Shown here one piece after another: positions 24,874 to 32,934 of a stretch of DNA of 38,063 nt (position 1 is its first letter; the number at the start of each line of letters is the position of its first letter). A program made the position numbers and the translations under genes. The notes beneath the pieces are model-generated. The model did not search any database. It was given only the letters and a program-made list of their open reading frames with translations, and was not told the DNA's origin. This DNA is from Nostoc sp. CCCryo 231-06 (GTDB lineage: Bacteria > Cyanobacteriota > Cyanobacteriia > Cyanobacteriales > Nostocaceae), in contig JAHCSU010000523.1 in assembly GCA_023522315.1 (NCBI GenBank), positions 1-38,063 of the forward strand. Direction: 5' to 3'.

Positions 24874-26154
24874 ATGACTACGACAACTTTGCAAACCTTT
24901 GTACAAAATGGTAGAAGCGTAAATCGTTGTAACTGTCGATTCTGTGGGACAACGTTAGAGCAAACTTTTGTGGATTTGGGAATGTCACCACTGTGTGAAA
25001 GTTACGTGACAGCAGAACAGCTAAACCAAATGGAACCGTTTTATCCACTGCATGTTTACGTGTGCGATCGCTGTTTTTTAGTTCAACTTCAAGAATATGT
25101 AAGTCCGCAAGATATCTTCAGCCACTATGCCTACTTTTCGTCTTATTCTGATTCTTGGTTACAACATGCCAAAAATTATACCGAAAAAGTAATAACTCGC
25201 TTTGGACTTAACTCCTCAAGCCAAGTAGTAGAAATAGCTAGTAATGATGGTTACTTATTGCAGTATTTTGTATCAAAAGAAATACCTGTCTTGGGTATAG
25301 AACCAGCAGCTAATGTTGCTGAGGTAGCTATTACAAAAGGCATTCCTACAACTGTCAAGTTCTTTGGACAAAACACAGCAGATGAATTAGCTGCTAATGA
25401 CAAGCAAGCAGATTTATTAATAGGTAACAATGTGCTTGCTCATGTACCTGATATCAACGATTTTGTTGCAGGCTGTAAAATTTTACTTAAGCCTGAAGGT
25501 GTCATTACTATGGAATTTCCTCATTTAATGCGACTAATAGAGGGAAACCAATTTGATACTATTTATCACGAACACTTTTCTTACTTATCCTTACTCACAG
25601 TAGAGAAGATTTTTGCTGCTCACAATTTAACTATCTTTGATGTAGAAGAACTGTCGACACATGGTGGTTCTCTGAGAATTTATGCTTGCCATGTAGACGA
25701 TAATTCTAAATCTATCAGTCAGCAGGTAAAGGAATTAAGAGCAAGAGAAGAAGCAGCAGGGTTTAGCAACATAGAAAGTTATTTTTCTTTTGCTGAAAAG
25801 GTCAAGGAAACCAAGTTTCAACTTTTGGAATTTTTAATTGCAGCTAAACGGCAAGGAAAATCAATCGTTGGTTACGGCGCTCCTGGGAAAGGTAACACTC
25901 TTTTGAATTATTGTGGAATTAGAGAAGATTTCCTTGATTACACTGTAGACCGAAATCCCTTCAAACAAGGTAAATTTTTACCAGGTACTCATATCCCAAT
26001 CTTTCATCCAGACAAGATTCAAGAAACTAAGCCAGATTATCTATTGATTTTACCTTGGAATCTGAAAAATGAAGTAATGTCCCAGATGTCGTATGTACGT
26101 GATTGGGGTGGGAAATTTGTAGTCCCGATTCCGGAAATCAATGTCTATGCTTGA
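24874..26154 (+). CDS. SAM-dependent sugar C-methyltransferase (NovU/TylCIII/EryBIII type)
   Basis: This 426-residue protein has the three-part layout of NDP-sugar C-methyltransferases. An N-terminal zinc-binding module has CRFCG (about 20-24) and CDRCFLVQL (about 64-72). The central SAM-binding domain has VVEIASNDGYLLQYF and IGNNVLAHVPDINDF. The C-terminal domain has YGAPGKGNTLLNYCGI and VDRNPFKQGKFLPGTHIPI. The family adds a methyl branch to C3 of a 4-keto-deoxy sugar, often before RmlC-like or reductase steps. It starts 56 bp behind the RmlC gene. All the motifs I expect are present. Confidence 0.9.
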   Translation: MTTTTLQTFVQNGRSVNRCNCRFCGTTLEQTFVDLGMSPLCESYVTAEQLNQMEPFYPLHVYVCDRCFLVQLQEYVSPQDIFSHYAYFSSYSDSWLQHAKNYTEKVITRFGLNSSSQVVEIASNDGYLLQYFVSKEIPVLGIEPAANVAEVAITKGIPTTVKFFGQNTADELAANDKQADLLIGNNVLAHVPDINDFVAGCKILLKPEGVITMEFPHLMRLIEGNQFDTIYHEHFSYLSLLTVEKIFAAHNLTIFDVEELSTHGGSLRIYACHVDDNSKSISQQVKELRAREEAAGFSNIESYFSFAEKVKETKFQLLEFLIAAKRQGKSIVGYGAPGKGNTLLNYCGIREDFLDYTVDRNPFKQGKFLPGTHIPIFHPDKIQETKPDYLLILPWNLKNEVMSQMSYVRDWGGKFVVPIPEINVYA

Positions 26155-26207
26155 GCAAGAAGGCAACTAGAATTTCATCTGATTTATTAATACCAAAGGA
26201 AGTTACA

Positions 26208-27068
26208 ATGAAAGTAGTTTTATTTTGTGGTGGTTTAGGAACAAGATTAAGAGAATTGTCCAGCAATATTCCTAAGCCAATGGTTCATATTGGTTACAGA
26301 CCAATATTGTGGCATGTGATGAAATACTATGCTCACTATGGACACAAAGATTTTATTTTGTGCCTTGGTTATAAAGCAGATGTCATCAAAAATTATTTTC
26401 TCCATTATGATGAGTGTGTTTCCAATGATTTTACTTTACAGGAGGGAGGCAGAAAAATTAAACTCGTAAATAGTGACATTGAAGATTGGAATATTACTTT
26501 TGTTGATACAGGCTTGACTTCAAACATAGGTCAAAGGTTCAAGGCGGTTGAAAGATACTTAGAAGGAGAAGAGTCCTTTTTAGTCAATTATAGCGACGGC
26601 TTAACAGATTTACACCTACCTGACTTAATTGATGATTTTTATAGACATAATAAAATAGCCAGTTTTCTGTGTGTAAAACCATCGCAAAGTTTCCATTTAG
26701 TTTCAACACAAGAAAATGGGTTAGTAAATGATATCCAAAGTGTTCAGCAAGCTGGTATTAGGATAAATGGCGGCTTTTTTGTGTTTAATAAAGACATCTT
26801 TAAATATATTGAAGCCGGAGAAGAATTGGTACTTGAACCATTTCAAAGACTAATTAAAACCAAACAATTAGTAGCTTATAAATATAACGGCTTTTGGGCG
26901 TGCATGGATACTTTCAAAGAGCAGCAGCAATTAGATGATATGTATTGTCAAGGTAACGCTCCTTGGGCAGTATGGAAACTTCTTAAAAAGGAGGAAAAAT
27001 CTTTAGAATATAGCCGCATTAATCAGTTTACAAATGATTCTGCACCAGTAATTTTTGCTCAAGGATAA
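26208..27068 (+). CDS. rfbF-like: glucose-1-phosphate cytidylyltransferase-like nucleotidyltransferase
   Basis: The ATG at 26208 is preceded by AAAGGA seven bases upstream, a good ribosome binding site, and gives 286 residues. It begins MKVVLFCGGLGTRLRELSSN with the nucleotide-binding G-rich loop, then IPKPMVHIGYRPILWHVMKY, YGHKDFILCLGYK, NYSDGLTDLHL (metal-site Asp) and RINGGFFVFNKDIFKYI. These fit glucose-1-phosphate cytidylyltransferases, which make CDP-glucose for CDP-deoxy sugars. The protein is longer at its C-terminus than the usual ~258 residues. No CDP-glucose 4,6-dehydratase gene follows, which would normally be its partner. UTP or dTTP use cannot be excluded. Confidence 0.85.
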   Translation: MKVVLFCGGLGTRLRELSSNIPKPMVHIGYRPILWHVMKYYAHYGHKDFILCLGYKADVIKNYFLHYDECVSNDFTLQEGGRKIKLVNSDIEDWNITFVDTGLTSNIGQRFKAVERYLEGEESFLVNYSDGLTDLHLPDLIDDFYRHNKIASFLCVKPSQSFHLVSTQENGLVNDIQSVQQAGIRINGGFFVFNKDIFKYIEAGEELVLEPFQRLIKTKQLVAYKYNGFWACMDTFKEQQQLDDMYCQGNAPWAVWKLLKKEEKSLEYSRINQFTNDSAPVIFAQG

Positions 27069-27088
27069 CTACCAATCTCTTTAACACA

Positions 27089-27119
27089 ACAGTAGATATA
27101 CTAAGTAAATATCTACTGT
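27089..27119. repeat. 11-bp-stem hairpin between sugar genes
   Basis: ACAGTAGATAT (27089-27099) and ATATCTACTGT (27109-27119) are exact complements around a 9-base loop. It lies 21 bp after the cytidylyltransferase stop. No T-run follows, so it is more likely an RNA-processing or partial-attenuation hairpin than a clean terminator. Confidence 0.7.
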
Positions 27120-27179
27120 AATTAGCCTTTCTAACAAGTGGTTACAAAAAATATTCTATAAAGTTAAAAAATCAGCAAT

Positions 27180-27833
27180 ATGCTTAAATTCACTTTTGAA
27201 GGAGAAAAAAACTTTGACTATAAAATTTTGTGTTTAGGAGCGCATTGTGATGATATAGAAATTGGTTGCGGAGGTACAATATTAAAATTGGTAGAAACTT
27301 ACCCAAATATTATGTTTTATTGGGTTGTATTTAGTTCAAACTTACAAAGAGAAGAGGAAGCTTATAACAGCGCTAATAAATTTTTAAAAAATAAACATAT
27401 AAAAAATATAGTAATAAAAAAATTTAAAGATGGATTTTTCCCTTTCATAGCAATTGAAATTAAATACTTTTTCGAGGAATTAAAACGAGAATACAGTCCT
27501 GATTTAATTTTTACTCATTATCGCCAGGATTTGCATCAAGATCATCGCTTAATTTCCGAATTTACTTGGAATACATTTAGAAATCACTTAATTTTAGAGT
27601 ATGAAATACCTAAATATGATGGTGATTTAGGAAATCCTAATTTCTTTGTTAATTTAAATGATGAAATTTGCCAAAATAAAATTCAATATATTATTGATAG
27701 CTTTCCGTCGCAAAATAATAAACAATGGTTTACAGAAGAAACCTTTCTATCAATTCTAAGGTTGCGAGGAGTTGAATCTAACTCACCCAATAAATATGCA
27801 GAAGCTTTTTATTGCCGCAAAATCGTTTTCTAG
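27180..27833 (+). CDS. PIG-L/LmbE-family deacetylase
   Basis: The 217-residue protein has the zinc-site motif AHCDDIEIGCGG (His22, Asp24, Asp25) and a second HYRQDLHQDHR block typical of PIG-L-type N-deacetylases. The family removes acetyl groups from GlcNAc-containing substrates or other amides. Here it probably acts on an N-acetylated sugar or lipid-linked intermediate of the glycan whose precursors the upstream genes make. The coding sequence is AT-rich (many AAA/TTT codons) compared with the genes upstream. It starts about 110 bp after the cytidylyltransferase. Confidence 0.87.
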   Translation: MLKFTFEGEKNFDYKILCLGAHCDDIEIGCGGTILKLVETYPNIMFYWVVFSSNLQREEEAYNSANKFLKNKHIKNIVIKKFKDGFFPFIAIEIKYFFEELKREYSPDLIFTHYRQDLHQDHRLISEFTWNTFRNHLILEYEIPKYDGDLGNPNFFVNLNDEICQNKIQYIIDSFPSQNNKQWFTEETFLSILRLRGVESNSPNKYAEAFYCRKIVF

Positions 27834-28004
27834 CTGGAATCTGTTTGTTGCTTTAGAACTAGAGTAAGAAGTACAAAAAGTTGCATACATATTAGTATTG
27901 AAAGCTTCAATATAATATAACTAATTTTAATTCATTAAATATAATTTGATCCTGAATAAGTTTTTGCAACCTAACCCATTTTATAAAGTAACTTAATAAA
28001 TAAA

Positions 28005-29318
28005 ATGCAGAAAAACATTGATATAAACAATAGTGTTAATGTAAATGATATTAGCTGTGAAATGTATCAGTTAATCTCAGAGATGTATCCTATTTGTCGT
28101 AGTATTACTGGCGATGGCTTAAGAAAAACACTAAACATTATTAAACAACATATTCCCTTAGATATTCATGATATTCCCACTGGCACTCAAGTATTTGATT
28201 GGACTATTCCCAAAGAATGGAATATTAGAGATGCCTTTATCAAAAACTCACAGGGTGAAAAGATTATAAATTTCCATCAATCTAATCTCCATATAGTTAA
28301 TTACAGCATTAATATTCATGAAAAGATGCCATTAGAGGATTTAAAAGCACATCTTTTTACACTGCACGAGCAGCCTGATTGGATTCCTTATAGAACTTCT
28401 TACTACAAAGAAAACTGGGGTTTTTGTCTTAGTCATAATCAATTATTGGAACTAAAAGATGAAGAATATGAAGTTTGCATTGATTCTTCGTTAGAGAATG
28501 GTTGTTTAACTTACGGAGAGTATTACATTAGAGGGAAAAAAACGGATGAAATTATAATTTCGTGTCATACCTGCCACCCATCGCTTTGTAATGATAATCT
28601 CTCAGGTATAGCATTGGCAACCTTTTTAGCCAAACATCTCAGCGAAATTTCACCTTCTTACTCCTATCGCTTTCTCTTCATTCCTGGAACCATCGGTTCT
28701 ATTACTTGGTTAGCTTTAAATGAAGCTAATGTTGACAAAATTAAACATGGTTTAGTTGTAACCTGTGTGGGTGATCCGGGCAAGTCTCATTACAAAAAAA
28801 GCCGTCGAGGTAATGCCGAAATTGATAAAGCTGTTACTCATGTGTTGAAGAGTTCTGGTCAAGATTATGAAATTATGGAGTTCTCTCCCTATGGCTATGA
28901 TGAACGGCAGTTTTGTTCACCAGGCTTTAATCTTCCTGTAGGGTGTTTTATGAGATCACCTCATGGTACTTATCCTCAATATCATACATCTGCCGACAAT
29001 TTGGAACTTGTACAACCTCAATATCTTGCTGATTCTTTATCAAAAATTTTGTCGGTTTTAGATATTATAGAAAATAATAAAAAATACTTAAATCAAAATC
29101 CTAAATGCGAACCGCAGTTGGGTAAACGAGGGTTATACAGTGCTATAGGTGGGCAAACTGATACAAAAAAGAGTGAAATGGCTATGTTGTGGGTTTTAAA
29201 CTTATCTGATGGTAATCATACGCTATTAGAGATTTCGGAAAAATCAGGTATAGAGTTTGATGTGATTAAGAAAACAGCAGATACATTGTTACAGTTCAAT
29301 TTGTTGAAGGAACATTAA
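28005..29318 (+). CDS. DUF4910/M28-like putative metallo-aminopeptidase-fold protein
   Basis: The 437-residue protein matches the DUF4910 (DUF2172-type) family: MYPICRSITGDGLRKTL, then EYYIRGKKTDEIIISCHTCH, then PSLCNDNLSGIALA (His188, His191, Asp197), SPYGYDERQFCSPGFNLPVG and YPQYHTSADNLE. The family is structurally related to zinc aminopeptidases, and the C-terminal 60 residues look like a winged helix (LLEISEKSGIEFDVIKKTAD). Such genes recur in nucleotide-sugar and polysaccharide clusters, where their substrate is not known to me; amide hydrolysis of a modified amino sugar is one possibility. It is the last gene of the operon, 171 bp behind the PIG-L gene. Confidence 0.85.
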   Translation: MQKNIDINNSVNVNDISCEMYQLISEMYPICRSITGDGLRKTLNIIKQHIPLDIHDIPTGTQVFDWTIPKEWNIRDAFIKNSQGEKIINFHQSNLHIVNYSINIHEKMPLEDLKAHLFTLHEQPDWIPYRTSYYKENWGFCLSHNQLLELKDEEYEVCIDSSLENGCLTYGEYYIRGKKTDEIIISCHTCHPSLCNDNLSGIALATFLAKHLSEISPSYSYRFLFIPGTIGSITWLALNEANVDKIKHGLVVTCVGDPGKSHYKKSRRGNAEIDKAVTHVLKSSGQDYEIMEFSPYGYDERQFCSPGFNLPVGCFMRSPHGTYPQYHTSADNLELVQPQYLADSLSKILSVLDIIENNKKYLNQNPKCEPQLGKRGLYSAIGGQTDTKKSEMAMLWVLNLSDGNHTLLEISEKSGIEFDVIKKTADTLLQFNLLKEH

Positions 29319-29799
29319 ATTGCCGCTAGTCAGATATAATCTGGTGCGTTTAAATTGTTGTATACCTCTAAGTTAAAAACAATTAATCTGTAATGAGATA
29401 TTTATAGAAGTAGTATGTTTCAACAAAGCTACAAATTATATAAATTTAATTTACCCGGATGATATTTTGTTCAATAATTACACTGAATTAGGTAAAATTT
29501 AGTATAAAATTTTATAAAACTGCTTCCAGTCAACTGATTTAAGATTTATTGCACAGCCTCTGAGATACCTCACCCAGGTTTTACGTAGTAAAACCTGTCC
29601 CTCTCCTTAGTAAGGAGAGGGATGTGAGATAGGACAGGGTGAGGTTTTTGTTTTGGGTAATTCGATGACTTGTGTGTAGACGGTAGCCTTTTAGGAGAGT
29701 GTATTGCATACAAACTAGAAGCGCTATAGGTAAGCTTGTAGCGGGAAGGGAGTAATAATAAAATTGCCTTCAGTCGGTGAATACCCTACAAAATTTGGT
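29319..29799. other. spacer of about 480 bp with a nested palindrome
   Basis: No gene is visible apart from a possible TTG-start extension of the phosphatase at 29764. It holds the nested palindrome at 29567-29645. The AT-rich first half probably ends the sugar operon transcript, though no classic terminator is clear. Confidence 0.6.
29567..29645. repeat. nested inverted-repeat element
   Basis: Outer arms ACCTCACCC (29567-29575) and GGGTGAGGT (29637-29645) enclose two further hairpins: AGGTTTTA/TAAAACCT (29576-29596) and CCCTCTCCTTA/TAAGGAGAGGG (29599-29621). A CCTGTCC/GGACAGG pair (29594-29600, 29632-29638) joins them. The whole 79 bp can fold into a branched cruciform. Interspersed palindromes of this look are common in Nostoc-like genomes. 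Confidence 0.8.
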
Positions 29800-30939
29800 A
29801 TGTTACTCATGCTCAGACGCTTACGTAGCCGTAAAATTTTCTCGGTGGCTATGCTTGTGCTTGTTATATGCTTTATGGTGAGTGTGCTTTCATTTGGGCA
29901 AACAATTATGACATCAACACCCCAACTGCTCACCGACCCGTTTTTGCAATTGCCAACTGAAACCTCAGTGCGAGTAGTTTGGTTTACTGAGTTTGCTGGT
30001 GTTAATCACACAGTAAGCTACGGCGAAAATCTCAAACAAACTGCTAAGGCAAATATTACCAAACTCACTCCCACTCGTGAAGACCAGCAATCAAGAGTTG
30101 CAAACCAAATCAAAGACGGACAAGTTTATCAAAAACCCGTCCAGCGTGATATTTGGCGACATGAAGCTGAGGTAACTGGTTTAACTCCTGGTGTGCGGGT
30201 AAACTATCGTGCCACGAGTGTGCGAGAAGATGGCGAGAGTGTTAACAGTGATGTTTTTAGCCTCGCAGCTACTCCCAAACCAGATATACCACTAAAAATT
30301 TTACTCACCTCTGACCATCAATTAAAGCCGATGACAGCAGCAAATCTGCAAAAGGTGGTAGAAACGGTTGGACGAGTCGATGGGGTGTGGTTTGCTGGTG
30401 ATTTGGTGAATGTTAGCGATCGCGCCTCAGAATGGTTTGATGATAATAGTGGTGGTGCTTTGTTTCCCGGTTTACAAGGTCGTGCTAAATATGACATGAC
30501 GCACGACGGTGTTAAGACAACCTACACTGGTGGACAAATAATTCAACATGCACCCATGTTTACTTGCATTGGCAATCATGAGGTGATGGGGCGCTTTACC
30601 AGGACGGGAAGTTTAAATGATGAATTTGATGATACAATTCCCCGTCCTGTTGCTCAAAAAATTTATCGGGATAAATCTTTAATAGATAATTCTTTTAATA
30701 CTAATACCTACGAAGAGATTTTCTCTTTACCAAAAAGTAAAGAGGGTGGAAAAAGGTATTATGCAGTTAGTTTTGGTGATGTGCGTTTGGTGGTACTGTA
30801 CATTACGAATATGTGGCGAACTCCCAGCTTAGATGGAAACCATAAGGGTAGATGTAGTTATCGCTTTGATACTCGCAAGCCTGATTCGGAAGTATTGAAA
30901 TTTGACGAATTCAAGTTGGCCTATAGCAATCCTGTCTGA
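29800..30939 (+). pseudogene. purple-acid-phosphatase-like metallophosphatase, 3' end lost to MITE insertion
   Basis: The frame from ATG 29800 (TTG 29764 is an alternative) has a signal/anchor segment (IFSVAMLVLVICFMVSVLSF) and an N-terminal fibronectin-like phosphatase domain (FLQLPTETSVRVVWFTEF). Half of a calcineurin-like site follows: LLTSDHQLK, VWFAGDLVNVSDR, CIGNHEVMGRF. The C-terminal HxH metal-binding part is missing. The reading stops inside the palindromic element at 30916-31015. Just beyond it, QYAWVKAKTLYQ (frame from 31013) looks like a continuation of the same protein before a stop and more repeats. It is probably inactive, though the anchored N-terminal part may still be made. 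Confidence 0.75.
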
Positions 30940-31015
30940 AACCTCAGATCCCCGACTTCTTGAAGAAGTCGGGGATCTTATTGTTCGCAAATGATTTAGG
31001 ATTGCTATAGGCCAA
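30916..31015. mobile_element. 100-bp palindromic MITE-like element with 18-bp terminal inverted repeats
   Basis: TTGGCCTATAGCAATCCT (30916-30933) is the exact reverse complement of 30998-31015. Inside lies a 16-bp perfect stem (30946-30961 with 30963-30978) containing GATCCCCGACTTC. No coding capacity is present. It sits inside the phosphatase gene and supplies that gene's present stop codon (TGA at 30937-30939). The outermost TTGGCC/GGCCAA bases may include host sequence. The structure fits a non-autonomous element moved by a transposase elsewhere. Confidence 0.8.
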
Positions 31016-31249
31016 TACGCTTGGGTTAAGGCTAAAACTCTTTATCAAAGTCAATTTTTTTTAACGTAGACGCAAACGCGAGAGCGTCTGTCTGCGACAC
31101 GCTGTTCGCGTTCGTAGAGAAGCGGAAGCGGCTTGCCGCAGGCTACCGCAGAGGCGCAGTATTTCGACTTACTTCGACTACGCTCAGTACAAGTCGCTCA
31201 ATAACCGAACGCAGAGAGAAGAAAGAAATGCTTAATCCAATAGCATGGA
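31016..31249. repeat. cluster of interspersed GC-rich repeats
   Basis: After a short remnant of phosphatase frame the sequence becomes a mosaic of small repeats: GCGAGAGCGTCTGTCTGCG, GACACGCTGTTCGCGTT, GAAGCGGAAGCGGCTTGCC and CGACTT/AAGTCG arms (31165-31170, 31191-31196) around TTCGACTACGCTCAGT. Base composition differs sharply from its surroundings. The last motif is nearly repeated in reverse inside the NlpC gene (32218-32241). No gene is visible. Confidence 0.75.
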
Positions 31250-32182
31250 TTATAAACTGCTAATAGTTTCGGCAACTAGTTTAGAAACAAAGGGCAAAAT
31301 ATCCCGACTCTTAGCCTGGGCTTTACCTTCAGTAAATACCACTAAGAGATAGGGGCGCTGTTCTGGTAATTCAATATACGCAGCATCATGGTGAACTTGA
31401 CTTGTCCAACCTGCTTTTGACCAAATTTGAGCATTTTGAGGGAGTCCACCGCCTAAAAAACTTGTTATTTGATCTTCCTCGACATGAGTGGACAAATCGT
31501 TGAGATTGCGTTTGAGCAAAGCCATCATCGCTTGCGATCGCGCACTTGAAACCGCCACCCCACCTACAATACTATGCAGTAACCTAGCGATCGCATTTGT
31601 TGTCAACATATTGCGATTTTCCAGTAACTCTCCCACAAACGCCCGTTCTCGTCCATAAGGGCTATCACTCCAGGTTTTTTGACAGACGTTAATCGTGTCC
31701 AATTCTTCCCAACCCAAAGATTGGTAATAGCGGTTAACAATATTACGCTGATATTTCCAGGTTTCAAAGGGGCCGATTGGTAATTGTGGCCCTGATGTGG
31801 TGCCACTCAAAATATCCACAACCAAGCTGGTAGCATCGTTACTAGAATCGACAATCATATCCCGCAAGGCTCGCTCCAACTCCTTGGAGGTTTGAGTCAT
31901 GCCTTTTTCTAACCATTCGTTTACCGCCACCAGGTAAAATAGCTTGACTACACTGGCGGGATAAATTCGCTCAACACCGCGATAAGTGAAACCACGAACT
32001 GGATGATCCCAAAAAGCGTTGGGAGTCAGCGCCCCACCAGTATTTACTCGCACTGGTGGATCGTAAACAACCCAAGTCAGGGCAATTTGATTCCGGGCTA
32101 AGGTCGGAAATGCTGCCCAAGTTGCATCTAAAATGCCATTACCAAGATTTTCGAGTTGTTCGTCTTTATTAAAAAAAATCAT
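31250..32182 (-). CDS. class A beta-lactamase-like serine hydrolase
   Basis: The 310-residue protein has the three active-site motifs of the serine beta-lactamase/PBP fold: SVVK (SxxK, in IYPASVVKLFYLVAVNEWLE), an SxN-type SSND (in MIVDSSNDATSLVVDILSG), and KAG (KTG equivalent, in IWSKAGWTSQVHHDAAYIEL). The spacing fits class A enzymes. It lacks an obvious signal peptide (start MIFFNKDEQLENLG), so it may be cytoplasmic or start elsewhere. Cyanobacterial relatives are annotated as serine hydrolases of unknown substrate; a peptidoglycan-related or beta-lactam-hydrolysing role is possible. Divergent from the NlpC gene with only 9 bp between their start codons, so the two promoters must overlap the opposite coding sequences. 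Confidence 0.87.
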   Translation of the reverse strand: MIFFNKDEQLENLGNGILDATWAAFPTLARNQIALTWVVYDPPVRVNTGGALTPNAFWDHPVRGFTYRGVERIYPASVVKLFYLVAVNEWLEKGMTQTSKELERALRDMIVDSSNDATSLVVDILSGTTSGPQLPIGPFETWKYQRNIVNRYYQSLGWEELDTINVCQKTWSDSPYGRERAFVGELLENRNMLTTNAIARLLHSIVGGVAVSSARSQAMMALLKRNLNDLSTHVEEDQITSFLGGGLPQNAQIWSKAGWTSQVHHDAAYIELPEQRPYLLVVFTEGKAQAKSRDILPFVSKLVAETISSL

Positions 32183-32191
32183 TCTCTAGTA

Positions 32192-32929
32192 ATGTCCTTT
32201 AATCTAAAATCCAAAATGGTTCGACTGAGCGAAGCCGAAGTCCAAAATCCAAAATCAGGGGAGTATCAGTGTTTAGCTGACCTTAATTTATATGATTCTC
32301 CTGAATGTACACGTTTAGCAACTCAAGCTGCATCTGGGCGACATTTGTGGGTAACATCAAATTATCAAAATTCGGCGGTTGAGGTGTATTTGTGTGAAGA
32401 TGACTATCCCGGATGGGTATCCCTTTCAGATTTTGATTCATTACAATCTGCTACTGTACATTATCAGGCTGCAACATTTTCTGAATCGGAGATTAAAAAA
32501 CTCCTAGCAGAGATTATCGCCTTTACCCAAAAACCAATGCAACAATCCAATTATTACCTTTGGGGTGGTACGGTTGGGCCAAATTATGACTGTTCGGGGT
32601 TAATGCAGGCGGCGTTTGCTTCGGTGGGTATTTGGCTACCTAGAGATGCCTATCAACAGGAAGGATTCACTCAACCAATTACTATTGCAGAATTAGCAGC
32701 CGGGGATCTGGTATTTTTTGGAACTACCCAAAAAGCAACCCATGTCGGGCTTTATTTGGCGGATGGTTATTACATTCATAGTTCTGGGAAAGATCAGGGA
32801 CGGGATGGGATTGGGATTGATATTCTCTCGGAACAGGGGGATGCAGTTAGTCAGTCGTACTATCAGCAGCTACGAGGGGCTGGTAGAGTTATCAAGAGTT
32901 ACGAACCACAGAGACGCACAGGACGCTGA
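32192..32929 (+). CDS. NlpC/P60 gamma-D-glutamyl-L-diamino acid endopeptidase with SH3-like domain
   Basis: The ATG at 32192 gives 245 residues. An SH3b-like module (about 25-95, CLADLNLYDSPECTRLATQA) precedes an NlpC/P60 domain with the catalytic triad: Cys in NYDCSGLMQAAF, His in THVGLYLADGY, and His in YYIHSSGK. The layout and sequence are those of the structurally known cyanobacterial peptidoglycan-recycling enzymes AvPCP and NpPCP, which cleave murein peptides between gamma-D-Glu and diaminopimelate in the cytoplasm. Residues near MVRLSEAEVQ come from an inserted repeat (32218-32241) that keeps the frame. The GT2 gene follows 5 bp after the stop. Confidence 0.92.
   Translation: MSFNLKSKMVRLSEAEVQNPKSGEYQCLADLNLYDSPECTRLATQAASGRHLWVTSNYQNSAVEVYLCEDDYPGWVSLSDFDSLQSATVHYQAATFSESEIKKLLAEIIAFTQKPMQQSNYYLWGGTVGPNYDCSGLMQAAFASVGIWLPRDAYQQEGFTQPITIAELAAGDLVFFGTTQKATHVGLYLADGYYIHSSGKDQGRDGIGIDILSEQGDAVSQSYYQQLRGAGRVIKSYEPQRRTGR
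32218..32241. repeat. 24-bp interspersed repeat inserted in frame in a coding start
   Basis: The segment beginning GGTTCGACTGAGCGAAGCCG lies between copies of CCAAAAT (32211-32217 before; 32242-32248 and 32249-32255 after). Its reverse complement closely matches ACTTCGACTACGCTCAGTAC in the repeat cluster at 31170-31190. Being 24 bp, it adds eight codons without breaking the frame. Confidence 0.65.
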
Positions 32930-32934
32930 GGTAT

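Noticed and set aside
24525..24906. Minus-strand frames across the RmlC gene
   Set aside because: They are antisense shadows of a well-supported gene with no family features.
27089..27119. Rho-independent terminator splitting the sugar operon
   Set aside because: The stem is strong but AT-rich and no T-run follows on the plus strand; kept as a hairpin only.
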